From Macrolepiota albuminosa (Eukaryota; Basidiomycota; Agaricomycetes; Agaricales; Agaricaceae): DNA of 64,000 nt. Under the pieces are notes generated by a model. That model did no database searches. It worked only from the letters and a program-made list of their open reading frames with translations, and was not told where the DNA came from. The stretch's first letter is position 1, and the number at the start of each line of letters is the position of its first letter. Location: the NCBI GenBank assembly GCA_027475525.1, contig JAMWFC010000049.1:2464947-2528946 (forward strand), given 5' to 3'. Position numbers and translations under genes: made by a program. Positions 1 through 11,273 of the stretch are shown one piece after another.

Positions 1-185
1 ACTTCAGTGTACGACTAAGTTTATATAGGCTTTTACTTGTAAGACATAAGTGGAGCGAAGATAACATAAGAATATGTATCAGTAAGCATGTTAATTTAAA
101 TAATTATAAAGCGTGTATGGGCGTACGCAATAAATGACGATAGCATGACATGTATTGCCAGAGTCAGACATTGTTTCCTTTGACA
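1..185 (-). repeat. Copia 3' LTR (partial, cut by window edge)
   Basis: Read on the minus strand from 185 it starts TGTCAAAGGAAACAATGTC and stays nearly identical to the solo LTR at 3009-3330 (plus strand) up to the window edge. The two therefore form an inverted repeat of about 185 bp. It includes the TATATAAA box seen in the solo copy. The outer end of the LTR lies outside the window. Confidence 0.9.
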
Positions 186-250
186 CTCCTACTCAATGCT
201 GACGGAGGTAGCATAACACCAAGTTTTGTGCGGTAGTTTTCGAATTTCTC

Positions 251-1849
251 TCAAGGTAATGCCTTGGTGAGTGTGTTGGCTATCATATCATGGGTTGAAA
301 CGCGTTCTAACTTTATGTCCCCTTTTGCAATGCATTCACGTATGTAGTGATAGCAAATATCGATGTGTTTAGCATGGGAATGGCAGACTGGATTTTTCAA
401 TAGAGCGATACTTCCAGTGCTATCAGTGTAAATGATAGTAGCGGCCATTTGTTGGAAATCAAGATCTTTCAGCAAGTGACGAAGCCATATCGCCTCCCAG
501 ATAGCGTTGGATGAAGCTGTATATTCAGCTTCGACAGTCAAGGTAGCGACAACAGTTTGTTTTTTCAAGGACCACAACACAACACTCCCATCAATAGCAA
601 AACACCATCCGCTCACTGACCTTCGATCAGATTGATCCTGCACCCAATTGGCGTCACTCCACCCAATCAACCTCCCGTCGTTGTACTGCAACCCTCCTAA
701 TTGAAGACTGAATGCTTTGGTGCCCTTTAGATAACGCAAGATACGTTTGCAAGCAATGAGGTGAGCGATTCCAGGATTATTGGGGAATTGCATGACCTGA
801 CCCACGGCATACTGTATGTCTGGTCGTGTTTGTGTTGCATAGAGTAGCGATCCGACAAGCGAGAGGTAATCCAGTCCATTTGCGTATTGACTGTATTTTT
901 CGTGGTCGATTGGAGTAGTCGGGCACTGTAAGGTCAACAAGTGTTGATTTGTGGTGAGAGGTGTGATGACGGGGTGGCAGTCAGTCATTCCAAAACGCTT
1001 TAAGATGGAATCAATGTAAGCGGTTTGGTTTAAATAAATGATTCGATTTGCACAATCCCATGTGATGTGGAGTCCAAGGATGTAGTGAATTTTCCTGAGG
1101 TTGGTGGTGTCAAAATGACTTTTGAGGTTTTTCTTGAAGGAGGTGATACGCTTCAAGTTCTTGCTGGCTACTGCCATATCGTCAACATAGACAAGAACAA
1201 TTAAAATGATCTTCCCGTTGGATCGTAAGATGTACAGACAGTCATCGGCGTGAGACTGCTTGAATCCAAGGGATAGCAAGACATCGTGAAGCCTTTCCTT
1301 CCATTTACGTCCCGCTTGCTTAAGTCCATATATCGCTTTCAAGAGCTTCCAAAAACCTCCATCTCCAACTCCTTTGGGAGGTCTCATATAGATTTCTTCA
1401 TCGAGATGACCCTCAAGGTAAGCACCAATAATGTCAATTTGATGGATTTCGTAATCGAGTATTGCAGCTAAAGTCAAAAATATGTGAAGAGAAGTGAATT
1501 TTGCCACTGACAAGAAAGTGTCGGTGGAATCGATTCCAGGGATTTGTGAAAATCCCTTGGCAACGATTCGTGCCTTGAATTTGGTATGACAACCATATTC
1601 ATCCAGCTTTTCTTTTAATACAACTTTACTTCCAATAGCCCTTTTGCCTGGAGGTAAATTGTCAACCTTCTCAAACACACCTCGTTTCACCAGCTGACTG
1701 TACTCTGCATCAATAGCGTCCTTCCACTGTTTTGCATCGGAAGAGGTCAGGGCGGCACTCACGTCTGGTCCAGATATGGCAACGAAAGCTGCGTGTTGGG
1801 TTTGCTCTTTGGTTACATTTTCGTCAACCTGAACGTATCTTTTTGGAGG
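251..1849 (-). pseudogene. Copia pol: reverse transcriptase and RNase H portion
   Basis: Open frame from the TGA at 1850-1852 to its stop at 251. It would copy element RNA into cDNA inside virus-like particles. RVT_2 features are visible: W-K-A-I-E-type N-terminus, KARIVAKGFSQ, the D-I-x-G-A-Y-L segment, YGLKQAGRKW and the catalytic YVDD box. RNase H follows, with SDANW, an E in VEAEYTA and TDSTGSI. The frame is the same as the integrase part upstream, so the TGA between them is a single nonsense change, most simply CGA to TGA (CpG to TpG). The domain itself is otherwise complete. Confidence 0.93.
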
Positions 1850-3167
1850 TCAACGTTCTTGAGTTGATGGCGCTTGTCTGGGCAAGTCGTCCCACTTTTT
1901 CGATTTTTGGGGAGTGGGAGGTGCTTCTGTCATCTCTGGGGTATGTGTAGGTGTTGCTGGCCGTGATGGATACATCAACTCCTCCGTGGGTGTGCCTTCT
2001 TTGGAAGCACTAACGTAGTTGTCATCACCCTCGGTCATCTGGCTCAAATCGGAGGGTTGGGCTGGCATGTATATTTTCTGAGGTATGTCATCCTGAGGAT
2101 AAAACTCTGTGTTTATCAAACCGTGTACTCTTTCAGTTGTGCTGTGGCTCGAGGAGGTGTCGACTTGAGCTAATTCGCTTGGAATGTTGTCCTCATAAAA
2201 CTGCACATCATGAGAGGTGATCAGTTTTCCATTTTCAAGATCTTCAAGTCGATAACCCTTAGTCTCATCAGCCCACCACCCCAACATATGTACGTGCACA
2301 GCTCGCGACTCGAGTTTTCCATGTCGGACTTCCTTGGGTACATGAGCCCATCCATAAGATCCGAATATTCGAAGATGTGATACGTCGGGTTTTTTGCCAG
2401 TCCTACTCCATTCCGTATATGGAATTTTGCCTTTTAGAGCTGATGTGGGGGTGATCAAATGTATGTACACGGTGTACATGAAAGCCTCGCCCCAGTAGTG
2501 TAAGTCCATTCTAGCAGCGTGTAACATGCTCGGAGTCATTTCCATTAGTACAGCTATGGCTCGTTTGGCTATTCCATTTTGCTGGGGTTGATACGGATTT
2601 GTTGTCTCATGTTTGATGCCGTTCCTGGCACAAAACTCGTTCATTGCAGAGTTAATAAACTCTGAACCGTTGTCGGTGTGTATAATTTTTACGAGGCGTC
2701 CTGCTTGACATTCAAGTCTAGCAACAACGACACACACCTCTCTCCCAGACTCTTCTTTACTTTTCAGAAGTCTTCCAGTGGGATACCGATGGCTGACTTC
2801 GACAATGATGAAGGCATAAAGATATCCATCCCAGGTGGGTACGTTCATTGGACCTACTAGATCGATTACGAGGAGCTCATTCAGGTCGTACTGTTTGATG
2901 CTCATTTTGGGCAACGGAGGACGAGTGGACTTTCCTTCCATACAGCCACTGCATAATCGATCAAATTCATTTGGCAGAGTAATTTTCAATCCTGAAACTA
3001 AGCCTTTATGTCGAAGGAAACAATGTCTGACTCCAGCAACACACATCATGTTATCATCATTTATTGCGTATACCCATACACGCTTTATAATTATTTAAAT
3101 TAACATGCTTACTGATACATATTCTTATGTTATCTTCGCTCCACTTATGTCTTACAAGTAAAAAGCC

Positions 3168-3175
3168 TATATAAA
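3168..3175 (+). promoter_or_regulatory. TATA box of the copia LTR
   Basis: TATATAAA in the middle of the solo LTR, preserved in the other LTR copy near position 20 (minus strand). Its position suits the U3/R promoter of an LTR; activity is inferred. Confidence 0.6.
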
Positions 3176-3197
3176 CTTAGTCGTACACTGAAGTTTG

Positions 3198-3275
3198 AAT
3201 TGTCTCTTACCTTCGAACTTCAGGTACGCATACATGTCATTGTATTATTAATTGTCTCTTACCTTCGAACTTCAG
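3198..3275 (+). repeat. 26-bp direct repeat inside the solo LTR
   Basis: AATTGTCTCTTACCTTCGAA plus CTTCAG occurs at 3198-3223 and again at 3250-3275, period 52 bp. It may be an enhancer-like repeat or a replication slip within the LTR. Confidence 0.8.
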
Positions 3276-3733
3276 TTTATTAACGTTGTTTATTGTACAC
3301 GAATAAATCTATTATGGCTATGCTGCGACACTTTATTGGCCATCATTTTGATGATGCAAGGACTAATATGACCTAAATGTTGATGCCATAATTGCATAGT
3401 GGATTTGCTGGCTATGTAGGCAACATGGCCATTGGATATTCTGATGAACATACAATTGATTCGGTACATGGTGCCATTGGAGCCAATTAAATTAGCTCTC
3501 ATAAATTTCCGATTTTGCCAGGACAAGCTAAGTCCGAATCGAAATCCGTTGATTGTGGTGCCAGCTTGCTGTAACAGTCCAAGGCTAATGAGATTTGCTC
3601 CCAAAGTGGGAACATGGAGTACATTGTCAAGCCGAATGTCGTTGGTCCCATCTATTACGTTCGTACGCATAGCAATGGATCCGATTCCTGACACAGGTAA
3701 CCTGTTCGATCCACCAACAGATACATATTGGTT

Positions 3734-4340
3734 TCAGGATTCTTTGTATTTAAAGAACCATTCCTGGTCAGAGATCATATGGCATGACGCTGCGCTGTCA
3801 AGGAGTAGTCCAGAGGGCATTCCGTCGCCAGTGGCCATTAACACTTTGCCTACTTCTCGAGCTTCCTTGGAAGAATCTTTAACGGCTATGTTAGCATTGC
3901 TGATGTTTTTGGCCTTTTTGGGTTTTGGGCATTTCGGACTCCAGTGACCCTTTTCTCCACAGTTATGGCAGATATCGTCAGGCCTTGGTTCCCTTTTGAC
4001 TTTAGACTTGGGTTTCTTGGTGCCTCGGAAATCACGTTTATTGCTCCCACTAGGTGCGGTGTTATCTCGAGCGGTGAAAGCCAAAGTTTTTGAAGTGGAA
4101 CTTTCTTCCAGCATCATTCGTTCATATATGAGTAGTAGCTTGGTTACGATGTTATTGAGAATAAGTGTGTCCCCATGGTGGAGCAGATTTGTTTGACCAT
4201 CTCCCATGTAGGGATTCTGGGCAGGGATAAGCGTTAATGATAGTATTGTCGTCAACTTTATGACCAGTGTCGATAAATCGTCGGCGTATATTGAGATAAA
4301 AGCTGATATAGTCAGAAATGGATGAGTGTCCACCAAACAA
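3734..4340 (-). pseudogene. Copia gag with zinc knuckle and protease start, 5'-truncated
   Basis: Gag packages element RNA into particles. Two overlapping frames are needed. From about 4340 one frame gives a UBN2-like gag piece (SISDYISFYLNIRRRF). The other carries the CCHC knuckle CHNCGEKGHWSPKCP and then the aspartic protease start LLLDSAASCHMISD. This implies a frameshift around 4200-4330. A TGA at 3734-3736 separates it from the rest of the protease in the same frame. The N-terminal half of gag is missing. Confidence 0.88.
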
Positions 4341-4345
4341 TGACC

Positions 4346-5257
4346 AAGGTCAGGGTAAGGACAAGTGTGTTGCAGTGGTGACCTTTATGTGCCACACGGT
4401 GGATGTCTATGAGCTGCACGGTCCAAGGCTGCAAGTTTCCAGGTGTGTCGGGTTGGAGACAGGATAGGCAAGGGTGGCAATGAGGGGTGAGGGTATGGTG
4501 GCAGTGTTGATGAGAGGGATTGGGGGAGTATCATTGTGTTTACCCTTAGGTGTGTGGCTATGTAGGGAGACATTGAGGTATTTTCTTGTGCTGATCACTT
4601 TGCTTGGTTTTGTCTTGTTTCTCCTTCTCGTAGTGCTGTTGAGTATCAGCGAGAGATGGGATGTTGTGGGTGGGAGACAGGCACAAGAGTTGAGTGTGGG
4701 TTTTTGCTCTCACCACACAGACACCGACACAAAGGAAGATGGTATAGCTCCCCATACAAGCCCTGATGAGCTGGGCTCAGTTTCTATATTGTGGAAGGGA
4801 CACCCAGATCCCAACACAGCAGGTGCAGGGTTGGAGCTGTTTATGATTTGGGAGGCATTGAAGAAAGGAAAGGGGCAGAGAGGGGTGAGTCCAAGCTCGA
4901 GCCATTTGCCAGAGTTTGAAAGTGTGAAAGGATCTGCAGTGGGTGGGATTTCTTTGCTCAGTGAGGTGGAAGATATCCTCCTGCCCCTTCACCTGCCTCC
5001 AAAGGATGATAAATTGCTGCCACAGCAGGAGATGACCCAGGATGAGTCGACTCATAGTCTGGGGACTGTGACATCATTGGCAGGTACCTTGATGAGTGTT
5101 CTGAGCATTGCCGTGCAATTCTTGCTCAAAAAGTCCCTGTTGACAGCGCCAGCGGCACCCATTCAGCATCTCCATCCTTACAGCACAGACTCCTGGGCCT
5201 CTCTTGATGGAGGCACCCTGGTTGAAAGAATCAATGGTGGTGACAACAGCTGCCCAC
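4346..5257. other. CpG-poor repeat-like DNA, no recognised gene
   Basis: A 292-codon open frame runs 4474-5352 on the plus strand, but its composition (hydrophobic start, then low-complexity stretches, no motif) and the lack of stops expected in TG-rich, CpG-depleted DNA suggest chance. I recognise no family. The sequence begins exactly where the copia gag homology ends, so it is probably the DNA that replaced or flanked the truncated element. Confidence 0.5.
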
Positions 5258-5495
5258 ATGTCCAGCTGGATGCACGGGAAGTGGCTCAAGTTCAGTTGTA
5301 CAGTTTATTATGTGAAGGAGTTTGCACAGTTAAGGATGTGCAGGGTGCATAATAAGGTGTTTGCGGAGAGTTTGCAGAGAAGCAAGAAGTGGAGAGCAGA
5401 GAGTCAGAGTGATTTTTGGAAGATGGAGGATGAGAGGTTTGTTATAAAGACGCTGGTTGATGCGTTTGAACATCACAGATTTGTATGTTGTTTTC
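5258..5495 (+). repeat. 238-bp direct repeat, copy 1
   Basis: Begins ATGTCCAGCTGGATGCACGG. About 95% identical by eye to 5643-5879, the same way round; the copies differ by a few transitions and one 1-bp deletion. No coding family recognised. The copies have unrelated flanks, so this is an old segmental or transposon-derived duplication. Confidence 0.85.
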
Positions 5496-5642
5496 AGAAT
5501 CTGCTTCTTTCACAATTCAGAGTAACAGTCATTGCAAATTTGAATTAAATTTGGATTTAATTTAATACCATGAACATCTAACATCAACTCAGCATAATTT
5601 TGAGGCAAATGTATAAAATTATTATTAAAACGAGTATCAGAA

Positions 5643-5879
5643 ATGTCCAGCTGGATGCACGGGAAGCGGCTCAAGTTCAGTTGTACAGTTTATTATGTGA
5701 AGGAGTTTGCACAGTTAAGGATGTGTGGGGTGCATAATAAGGTGTTTGCGGAGAGTTTGCAGAGAAGCAAGGAGTGGAGAGCAGAGAGTCAGAGTGATTT
5801 TTGGAAGATGGAGGATGAGAGGTTTATTATAAAGATGCTGGTTGATGCATTGAACATCACAGATTTGTATGTTGTTTTC
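5643..5879 (+). repeat. 237-bp direct repeat, copy 2
   Basis: Second copy of the repeat at 5258-5495, spacing 385 bp, ending at TATGTTGTTTTC as in copy 1. One base is lost in TGCATTGAAC compared with TGCGTTTGAAC. Confidence 0.85.
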
Positions 5880-6747
5880 TTTGTCGTTCATCTTGTCATT
5901 GTTACATAGGTTCCAAATCCAAAAGAAAGTATCAGTCCAGTTAATTCACAAGCAAAACAATAGGGCCAAACAAAGAATAGTAGTTTCAAGCGGAAAAATC
6001 ATGGCATTGAGAAGTCAATGCAGACATGATTTCAGATGAGCTACAGCCACCTGTACACTTCCCACGAGTCCCGACACACAATCATGGCATAATCATGGCA
6101 CAAATCTGAACAAAAAGAAACAAAATGGACAATTCCAAGGCCAGTAGAAAGAAACGTGGGTGGATGGATAAGACTGCAAACAGACCAATTCCAAACAAGA
6201 GTACCCATCAAAGCCTCATGAACGGGTAGACGATGTCGACAGAAGGATTCATAGCAATAAGAAATGAAAAAAAAACGACAAGACAAACAGAAAACATAGA
6301 AGCACACAGGAACAGATCAAGCAATATTGTACCCAACAAAGGACTGCAGCTCAGAAACCAAATTATAATGCCTGAAGCTCAATACGCACCTATGATTTCT
6401 CCTCCAACAGTACCTGATTGTACTCACTCAGCACTGTACAAAAAATAATTCTTGTCACACTCTCAAAACAGTGGATGCACTTATTCTGCTCAGATCATTG
6501 ACCGCTGACATTGAACATGTGAATTTTGTATGTAGAAGGGCAATTAGCATCTTACGAGTGGAGAAGTGATGTGATAAGTAGACAAGCAGAGAATGAAGGG
6601 GCTGGTCAGAAGAAGGAAGAAAAATGTTTTTCTCTGTGCATGAAGGACGTCAGTCTTGTTGAGAAGGTATCCAGGCATGCCTATTGGTAAAATCTCTGGG
6701 AAGAAGCTAGATAAAATGAGATTATAAGTGTAGTTCTAACTTTTGAG
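5880..6747. other. No gene seen
   Basis: AT-richer non-coding stretch with short open frames only and an A-run near 6268. No repeat or RNA gene was recognised. Confidence 0.5.
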
Positions 6748-6850
6748 CATTTAGCAATTCCATTGCATCTGCAATTAATGGCGCTCATTGGCGCACACTC
6801 ATTTTGCATTCCACTGAGTCAGCTGGAGTGGCTGTTGAGACTGCTGACCC

Positions 6851-7720
6851 TCATGCTGCTTTGCACGTGAGGTATTCCACCACTTCAAGTTTGAAGATAC
6901 GCACAAATAGTTCAATATATTCAGTCGAATCTGCACAAGGTACATTGTGGCTCCTAGCAGCCAGTAACTGTAGATGCTTTACTACATAAAGCTGCAGATG
7001 CTTTCACGTCAATTCCTTCATAACCAATGGGTATCGGTCCAGTACCAGCTGTAGCTAGATAGACAGGGTTGAATGCAACCTCTTGCTTTCCTCATCATCT
7101 GAGGACTCCAGCTCAGACTCTAAGTCTAGAGCTCCCCTGAGGCCTCCATGCCTCACCTGCAGCTGTTTGCCGGCCCTTGTATGCAACTCCAGAATTCTAG
7201 GCACTGACGACAGCTTTTTCAACCTTACGACCTCATTGTCCTCCCTACTGACCACTATTGCTGGTCCTTGCTTCTGTCCTGGTTCAGTGGCAGCATCTGC
7301 CACGTACTCCAAATGCCGTTCAGTCAGCGCAGTCCAGAATGGAGTGCTATGTGCAAACACACTGCCTTGTACCATTTCCAAGTACTGGGTAAGGTCCGGT
7401 TGACCTTCAGACTGAGCTGATGAGCTCTTGTGCAATACTGGGTACATCAATGAAGGCATTTGGCTTGCTGATAGCGACACTCCTGAGACCATGGATCTCT
7501 CCCCTGATTTACCACCAGGCCATACAATGGACATCATCTGTGATACAGATAGTCCACCCAGCATTCCAAAGCTTGCACTGACATTGTGAGGTATCTTTTC
7601 ATCCTGCTTTGATGGGGGCTGGTACACAGATGCAGATTGTGTCTTTACAGCTTGAGACACAGCTGGGTTACTTGTGTCTGCAGCTGGAAAAGGAGGGTCC
7701 AGATCAAGAGAGCCAGTCAT
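6851..7720 (-). pseudogene. Chromovirus ORF1 relic
   Basis: ATG near 7720 (MTGSLDLDPP) opens a frame aligned residue by residue with ORF1 of the complete element. A TAG at 7055-7057 replaces a Gln codon present in the other copy. The TGA at 6851-6853 is shared by both copies and may be the true ORF1 end. Where the complete element has TGA at 28232-28234, this copy keeps TGG (Trp), so the two decayed independently. Function unknown: no RNA-binding or capsid motif is visible, the C-terminal part contains an acidic ESSDDEESKR stretch, and a structural (gag-like) role is only a guess. Confidence 0.8.
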
Positions 7721-7831
7721 GGAAGCATGTTTTCAACGTGATGCCAACAAAAATTGAGAGGTTTTGGTGATGAGTTGCCTAGTTGGTAATAAGCCTAGAG
7801 TCTAAAGCCAATAGCAGAAGATTCAAACAAA

Positions 7832-8005
7832 TGTAACTGTTGGTTACAAGCTAGAACAATCTTGTGTGTATCACACAGTGCTGAATCAGACCACAGTATC
7901 GGATTGACTAGAACTAGAGTGAATACAAGATGTTATCTTACATAATACTCTATTGAATGCATATAGCATTGTTGACGCTAGTAACAAGTGTGATGCTCTG
8001 TTACA
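7832..8005 (-). repeat. Chromovirus 5' LTR (older copy)
   Basis: 174 bp with TGTAAC/GTTACA ends, aligning with the LTRs at 17519-17691 and 28544-28716 but with more differences. Confidence 0.88.
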
Positions 8006-9096
8006 GCACCCATCAGAGGGCAAACCAGAGGGCATTGTAGTTCTAGCCCATCTTGTAAGCTTCTTTTTTGAATTGGATGATGAAGGTGGCAAAGCGCTCT
8101 TTGGATATCATTCGGAGGTTGAAGAGGTTCTCCTCAGCCTCCACAACAGTGTTGAAGATGCCAAAGTAGCCAGAGAATTCTTGCACAAAGGCTGCCCACT
8201 AGGACATTACAGAGTTGTTGAGGTTGAATTGGAGGAGGGCCATGTAGTGGTTGAAGGCCAAACCCTGCCGATATGATGTGGCAAATGCAACATGAGATCC
8301 TTTAAGTTGAAATGTGATGGGTTTGGCCTGCAACATATTGAGGCACTGCATTAGGAAGGTTTGCCATTTTCAGAGGTCATGTTCATGGAAGGGTTTGGGT
8401 TTCTAGATGTTGAGCTTACCTTTCTAGGTGAGGGCATCTCAGGTTGCAGGTCCAAGTGGGGGGGCATTTACAAGAGAACTTGGGAGTGGAAGTGGGGGGA
8501 TTCCCAGGGTTGTCAGGGGGAAGTCCCAGGTTTTGGAGTTTGTCAATGTATGAGAGGGTATCTTCTGAAGTGTTGTTGTTCTTGGGGCAGGAGTTGTTTT
8601 CCAGGGGTGGGGGGTTGCCTTTAGCTACTTGTGCCCATGTGTTGAAGGTGCTGTGCACCAAGTAGGCTTGGGGGCAGGTGGAAAGTCCAATGGTGTAGGT
8701 GGCAGGCTGGTCAAAGAGGCCCCCAGTCAGGTTTAGGGACTGTAAGGTGGCAGAGGTGGCATTGAGCTCTTCCTGCTGTTGTTGGTCTCAGTGCAGGGGG
8801 TTCTCTTGGATACCTGCTCAGGGCTCATCTCTTTGCATGTGGAAGGTGCAGGCCAGGTCCAAGGAGTCCTCAAAACCACAGGGGTTGGGGCTGGTGTGGA
8901 TCTCATCTATGAGGTTCTGAAGTTTATTCCGAAGCATTGGGTCCACCTGTAGGGTCCTGTCATGACCCCCCCCCTCCAGGTCTATCTCAGGACACCCCCA
9001 GAACCCCATCCGGGGCCCTCTCTCTGACCCCACAAAGTGTGCCCTGCCATTATGACTACTGACACTGCCATCACACGCATCAAGAGCCACCATCAC
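8006..9096 (-). pseudogene. Ty3/gypsy gag relic (second family)
   Basis: Minus-strand translation gives a typical fungal gypsy gag core with stops scattered through it: FLMQCLNMLQAKPITF, a YRQGLAFNHYMALLQF segment near 8230, then EFSGYFGIFNTVVEAEENLF and RFATFIIQFKKEAYKMG near 8070. At least six in-frame stops interrupt it. The frame ends abruptly at 8006 against the chromovirus LTR, so the fragment inserted into this gag. The N-terminal part (8416-9096) is low-complexity. Long dead. Confidence 0.75.
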
Positions 9097-9526
9097 CCCG
9101 CACCCTCAGCAACCCCGCATCATGGACCCAGGATCAACCGCCATCAACCCCCGATTGACAATTGGATCACACCACCTGCTTCTGGGCCATCATGCATCAC
9201 ACATCACAGCTCTCTCCACGCCCCACACGCGTGATCCCAGTATACAGTCCCCTCCTGCTACTTATCCCAGACATCCCAGAACCCCAGAGACCTGGACCCG
9301 GCCCCGTAGTACTTATAGTGTAGCTCCCCATTGTATTTGCTAGTCTTGATATTACACTTGTTTGCTTGCATGCCCTTTGACTGACTAGTACACCCAATTG
9401 GTATGCTTTGACTGGCATGCTCAAATTGTTTGCATGCTCCTAAGACTGGTATGCACTTCACAACTTAAACCTTACTAACTGGGTCTTGTCCCAGAACCTC
9501 TGGTTCTTGACTCGACTCAAACCCTC
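9097..9526. other. C-rich leader-like sequence, no gene
   Basis: C/CA-rich stretch, then a TATA-poor region with repeated GCATGC-type words (9370-9460). Probably the leader or LTR area of the decayed gypsy element downstream. No boundary could be placed. Confidence 0.35.
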
Positions 9527-10087
9527 TTACTCTTCACCCCTACCCAATCCCTGGACTAAGTCCCCTATCCTGGGAATCCCCTGTTCACGTCTTGAACCCC
9601 AGAAGCTCAGTCCGGAGTTCCAGACACCCGAGTACATGTAGATCAAGTCCGCCTCATAAGGGCATTGCTTCCCAGAAAGCCTCTGATTCAGCAGAACCTG
9701 ACAGGTCCTTTTGGTGTTGTTGGGGAGGGTCCCCTCTTGCAATTGGTTGTGGAAGTGGAGGAGGCAATTGGCCCATTCTTCCGGAGTGCCCTGGAGGTCA
9801 TCGTTACCAAGGATGACCAAGAGAGTGCATGTGCATCAGGCAAACTTCTCAGGAGAGGTGCGGAGTGCATGCAGCACCTCATCTTCACTGCTGGAGGTGT
9901 TCCTCCATTCAGCGTTCCAGGGGGGAGATTGGAGGTCAGACCAGCAGGGCCGCCATGGGTTGTGGTCAATCCTGGGGGGGTTCCTGTAAGGGCAACCTCT
10001 AGAGGCTGTGGCTCGGTCACACAGCTGGCAGAGGGAGATCCAAAGTGTATTAGAATATATACTGACAATATCAAGATAGCTACTCAC
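9527..10087 (-). pseudogene. Decayed coding relic of unknown element
   Basis: The minus frame from 10087 to 9527 reads as protein-like sequence with one TGA near 9835: WRPCWSDLQSPPWNAEW, then LHALRTSPEKFA, then EEWANCLLHFHNQLQEGTL. Composition and conservation-like phrasing suggest a real ancestral protein, probably of a retrotransposon. I do not recognise the family. Confidence 0.4.
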
Positions 10088-11273
10088 CTGGCAGAGGGAG
10101 ATTCAAAGAGAACAAGTCTAGGGATTCCCTATGCAAGGTTGGACACTTCTGGGGCCTCTGAAGCATGGGAAACAACTGTACAGTACAACAAAACCTTAAA
10201 AACTCAAAAATTGCCTACACAAACAATTGCACAAATAAGGGGCAAACTCTGGCAAACTCTGGCTTATATAAGCAGTCTGGAAGCGGTGCTGAGGGGCCCA
10301 CACTTGTCTGAATGGTGGCTAAAGAACCAGAGCATCTCAAGGGCTGAGAGTAGTACTAACAGATAGTGTTGAAAGAATAGAAACAGTAAAATGAAATAAT
10401 GTCAGAAGAAATAAGAGAATGAATGGAGGGAGAGTGAAAAGATAAGAAGTGAGAAAAGGAAGAAATGAGGAGTCCCCTGACAGGTCCAGGTTCTTGGTAG
10501 TCAAGGAGGGTAGGTGGGGCTAGGCAGACAAGTTCTGGGGTGCTAGGATGCTCCGAGAAGTGCACAGAGCGCCGGAGTTTGGGAATGGGGTGGAGCAGGA
10601 TCCCAGGCTCAGTCCAGAATGCAAGGAGGGTGGAAGGTGGAGCCTGTTAGGGCAGAGAGATAACGGGAGGTGATTGGAAGAAGAGACTAAGACTGAAACC
10701 AGGAGAATGAGAGGAAATTGAAGTGAGACTTAGAGGACTGGGAGATTTGAGAGAGTAAGAAAATAGATTGAATAGATGGTACAAGACAGACAAGAGAGTA
10801 TAGAGACAGAAGTTATAGGAATATCAAGACTACTACTAGTGGACTACTGGCTACCAGCTATATACCTGTGGTAGCTAAGGTCTGTGGCATCTGGGTGAGC
10901 TCCAGGGCTAGGTCCCATGTGGTTAGTCCTGTGTGCTGTATTGTCTGGGTATGAGGCCTGTGTGGTGTATTGTCTGGGTATGGGTGTGGTGCCTGGAGAT
11001 CGGTCAGGGCCTGTGGGTGGCCATAGGGCTGAGTGTCAAAGGAGGTTGGTCAGGGCCTGTGGGTGGATGTAGAGTTGACTGCCAGAGGTGATTGGTGGGG
11101 CCCAGAGCCTGTGGTCAGACGCTGGTGTTCATTGTCTGAGTGGATGATGAGGGCGGGGTATCAGGGCTCATGTGGTGTGCTGGGTCTGTGCTGGGTCAGT
11201 GCATCAGGGTTTGTGTGGTGTGCCAGCGTGATGGGTTGTGACATCACTGGTCTTCTGCCTTAGCTTTAGCACT
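10088..11273. other. Purine-rich and TG-rich repeat-like DNA
   Basis: 10370-10800 is strongly GA-rich on the plus strand. 10900-11250 contains several imperfect copies of GTCTGGGTATG, GGTCAGGGCCTGTGGGTGG and CATCAGGGTTTGTGTGGTG. This looks like an LTR or leader with internal repeats. No gene seen. Confidence 0.4.

Larger units (their letters stand above)
3009..3330 (+). repeat. Solo copia LTR nested in the copia element
   Basis: 322 bp, starting TGTCG and ending CGACA. It is flanked by the 5-bp duplication CTTTA at 3004-3008 and 3331-3335. It matches the partial LTR at 1-185 in inverted orientation, so both belong to one family. Because no internal sequence remains, it arose by insertion of a full element followed by LTR-LTR recombination (inference). 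It contains TATATAAA at 3168-3175 and a 26-bp direct repeat near its end. Confidence 0.93.
1850..3733 (-). pseudogene. Copia pol: protease end and integrase, split by solo LTR
   Basis: The frame from 3733 downward holds the protease C-terminal part and the GAG-pre-integrase motif LWHQHLGHIS. It is broken at 3335/3003 by the LTR insertion, then resumes in the same frame with the C-x2-C-M-E-G-K zinc end and the integrase core. Core acidic residues are visible in VIDLVGPM, HTDNGSEF and the E-like region of PYQPQQNGIAKRA, where the usual Glu position reads Ala, so catalysis was probably lost. Removing the LTR and one 5-bp duplicate rejoins the frame exactly, which shows that the insertion was clean. 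Confidence 0.9.
1..4345 (-). mobile_element. Ty1/copia LTR retrotransposon, 5'-truncated and interrupted by a solo LTR
   Basis: On the minus strand the order is gag with zinc knuckle, protease, GAG-pre-integrase and integrase, reverse transcriptase, RNase H, then a 3' LTR. This is the copia (Pseudoviridae) order, with integrase before RT. The 3' LTR begins at 185 and runs off the left edge; the purine-rich stretch GAGTAGGAG sits directly before it on the minus strand. Recognisable gag stops at about 4345, so the 5' LTR, primer site and gag start are missing. Two in-frame TGA codons (3734-3736, 1850-1852), a gag frameshift near 4300 and the inserted LTR make it inactive. Confidence 0.93.
6748..8005 (-). 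mobile_element. 5' fragment of the chromovirus found complete at 17519-28716
   Basis: Homologous along its full length to 27440-28716: 5' LTR (7832-8005), leader and ORF1. It ends at about 6748 inside the region after ORF1. Many CpG sites of the 17.5-28.7 kb copy appear here as TpG or CpA, for example around 6757-6780, so this copy is more decayed. Its LTR edge at 8005 abuts a gypsy gag frame, which it appears to interrupt. Confidence 0.88.

Noticed and set aside
4474..5352. A 292-codon plus-strand open frame
   Set aside because: No motif, odd composition, spans one edge of a direct repeat, and lies in CpG-depleted repeat DNA where long chance frames are common.
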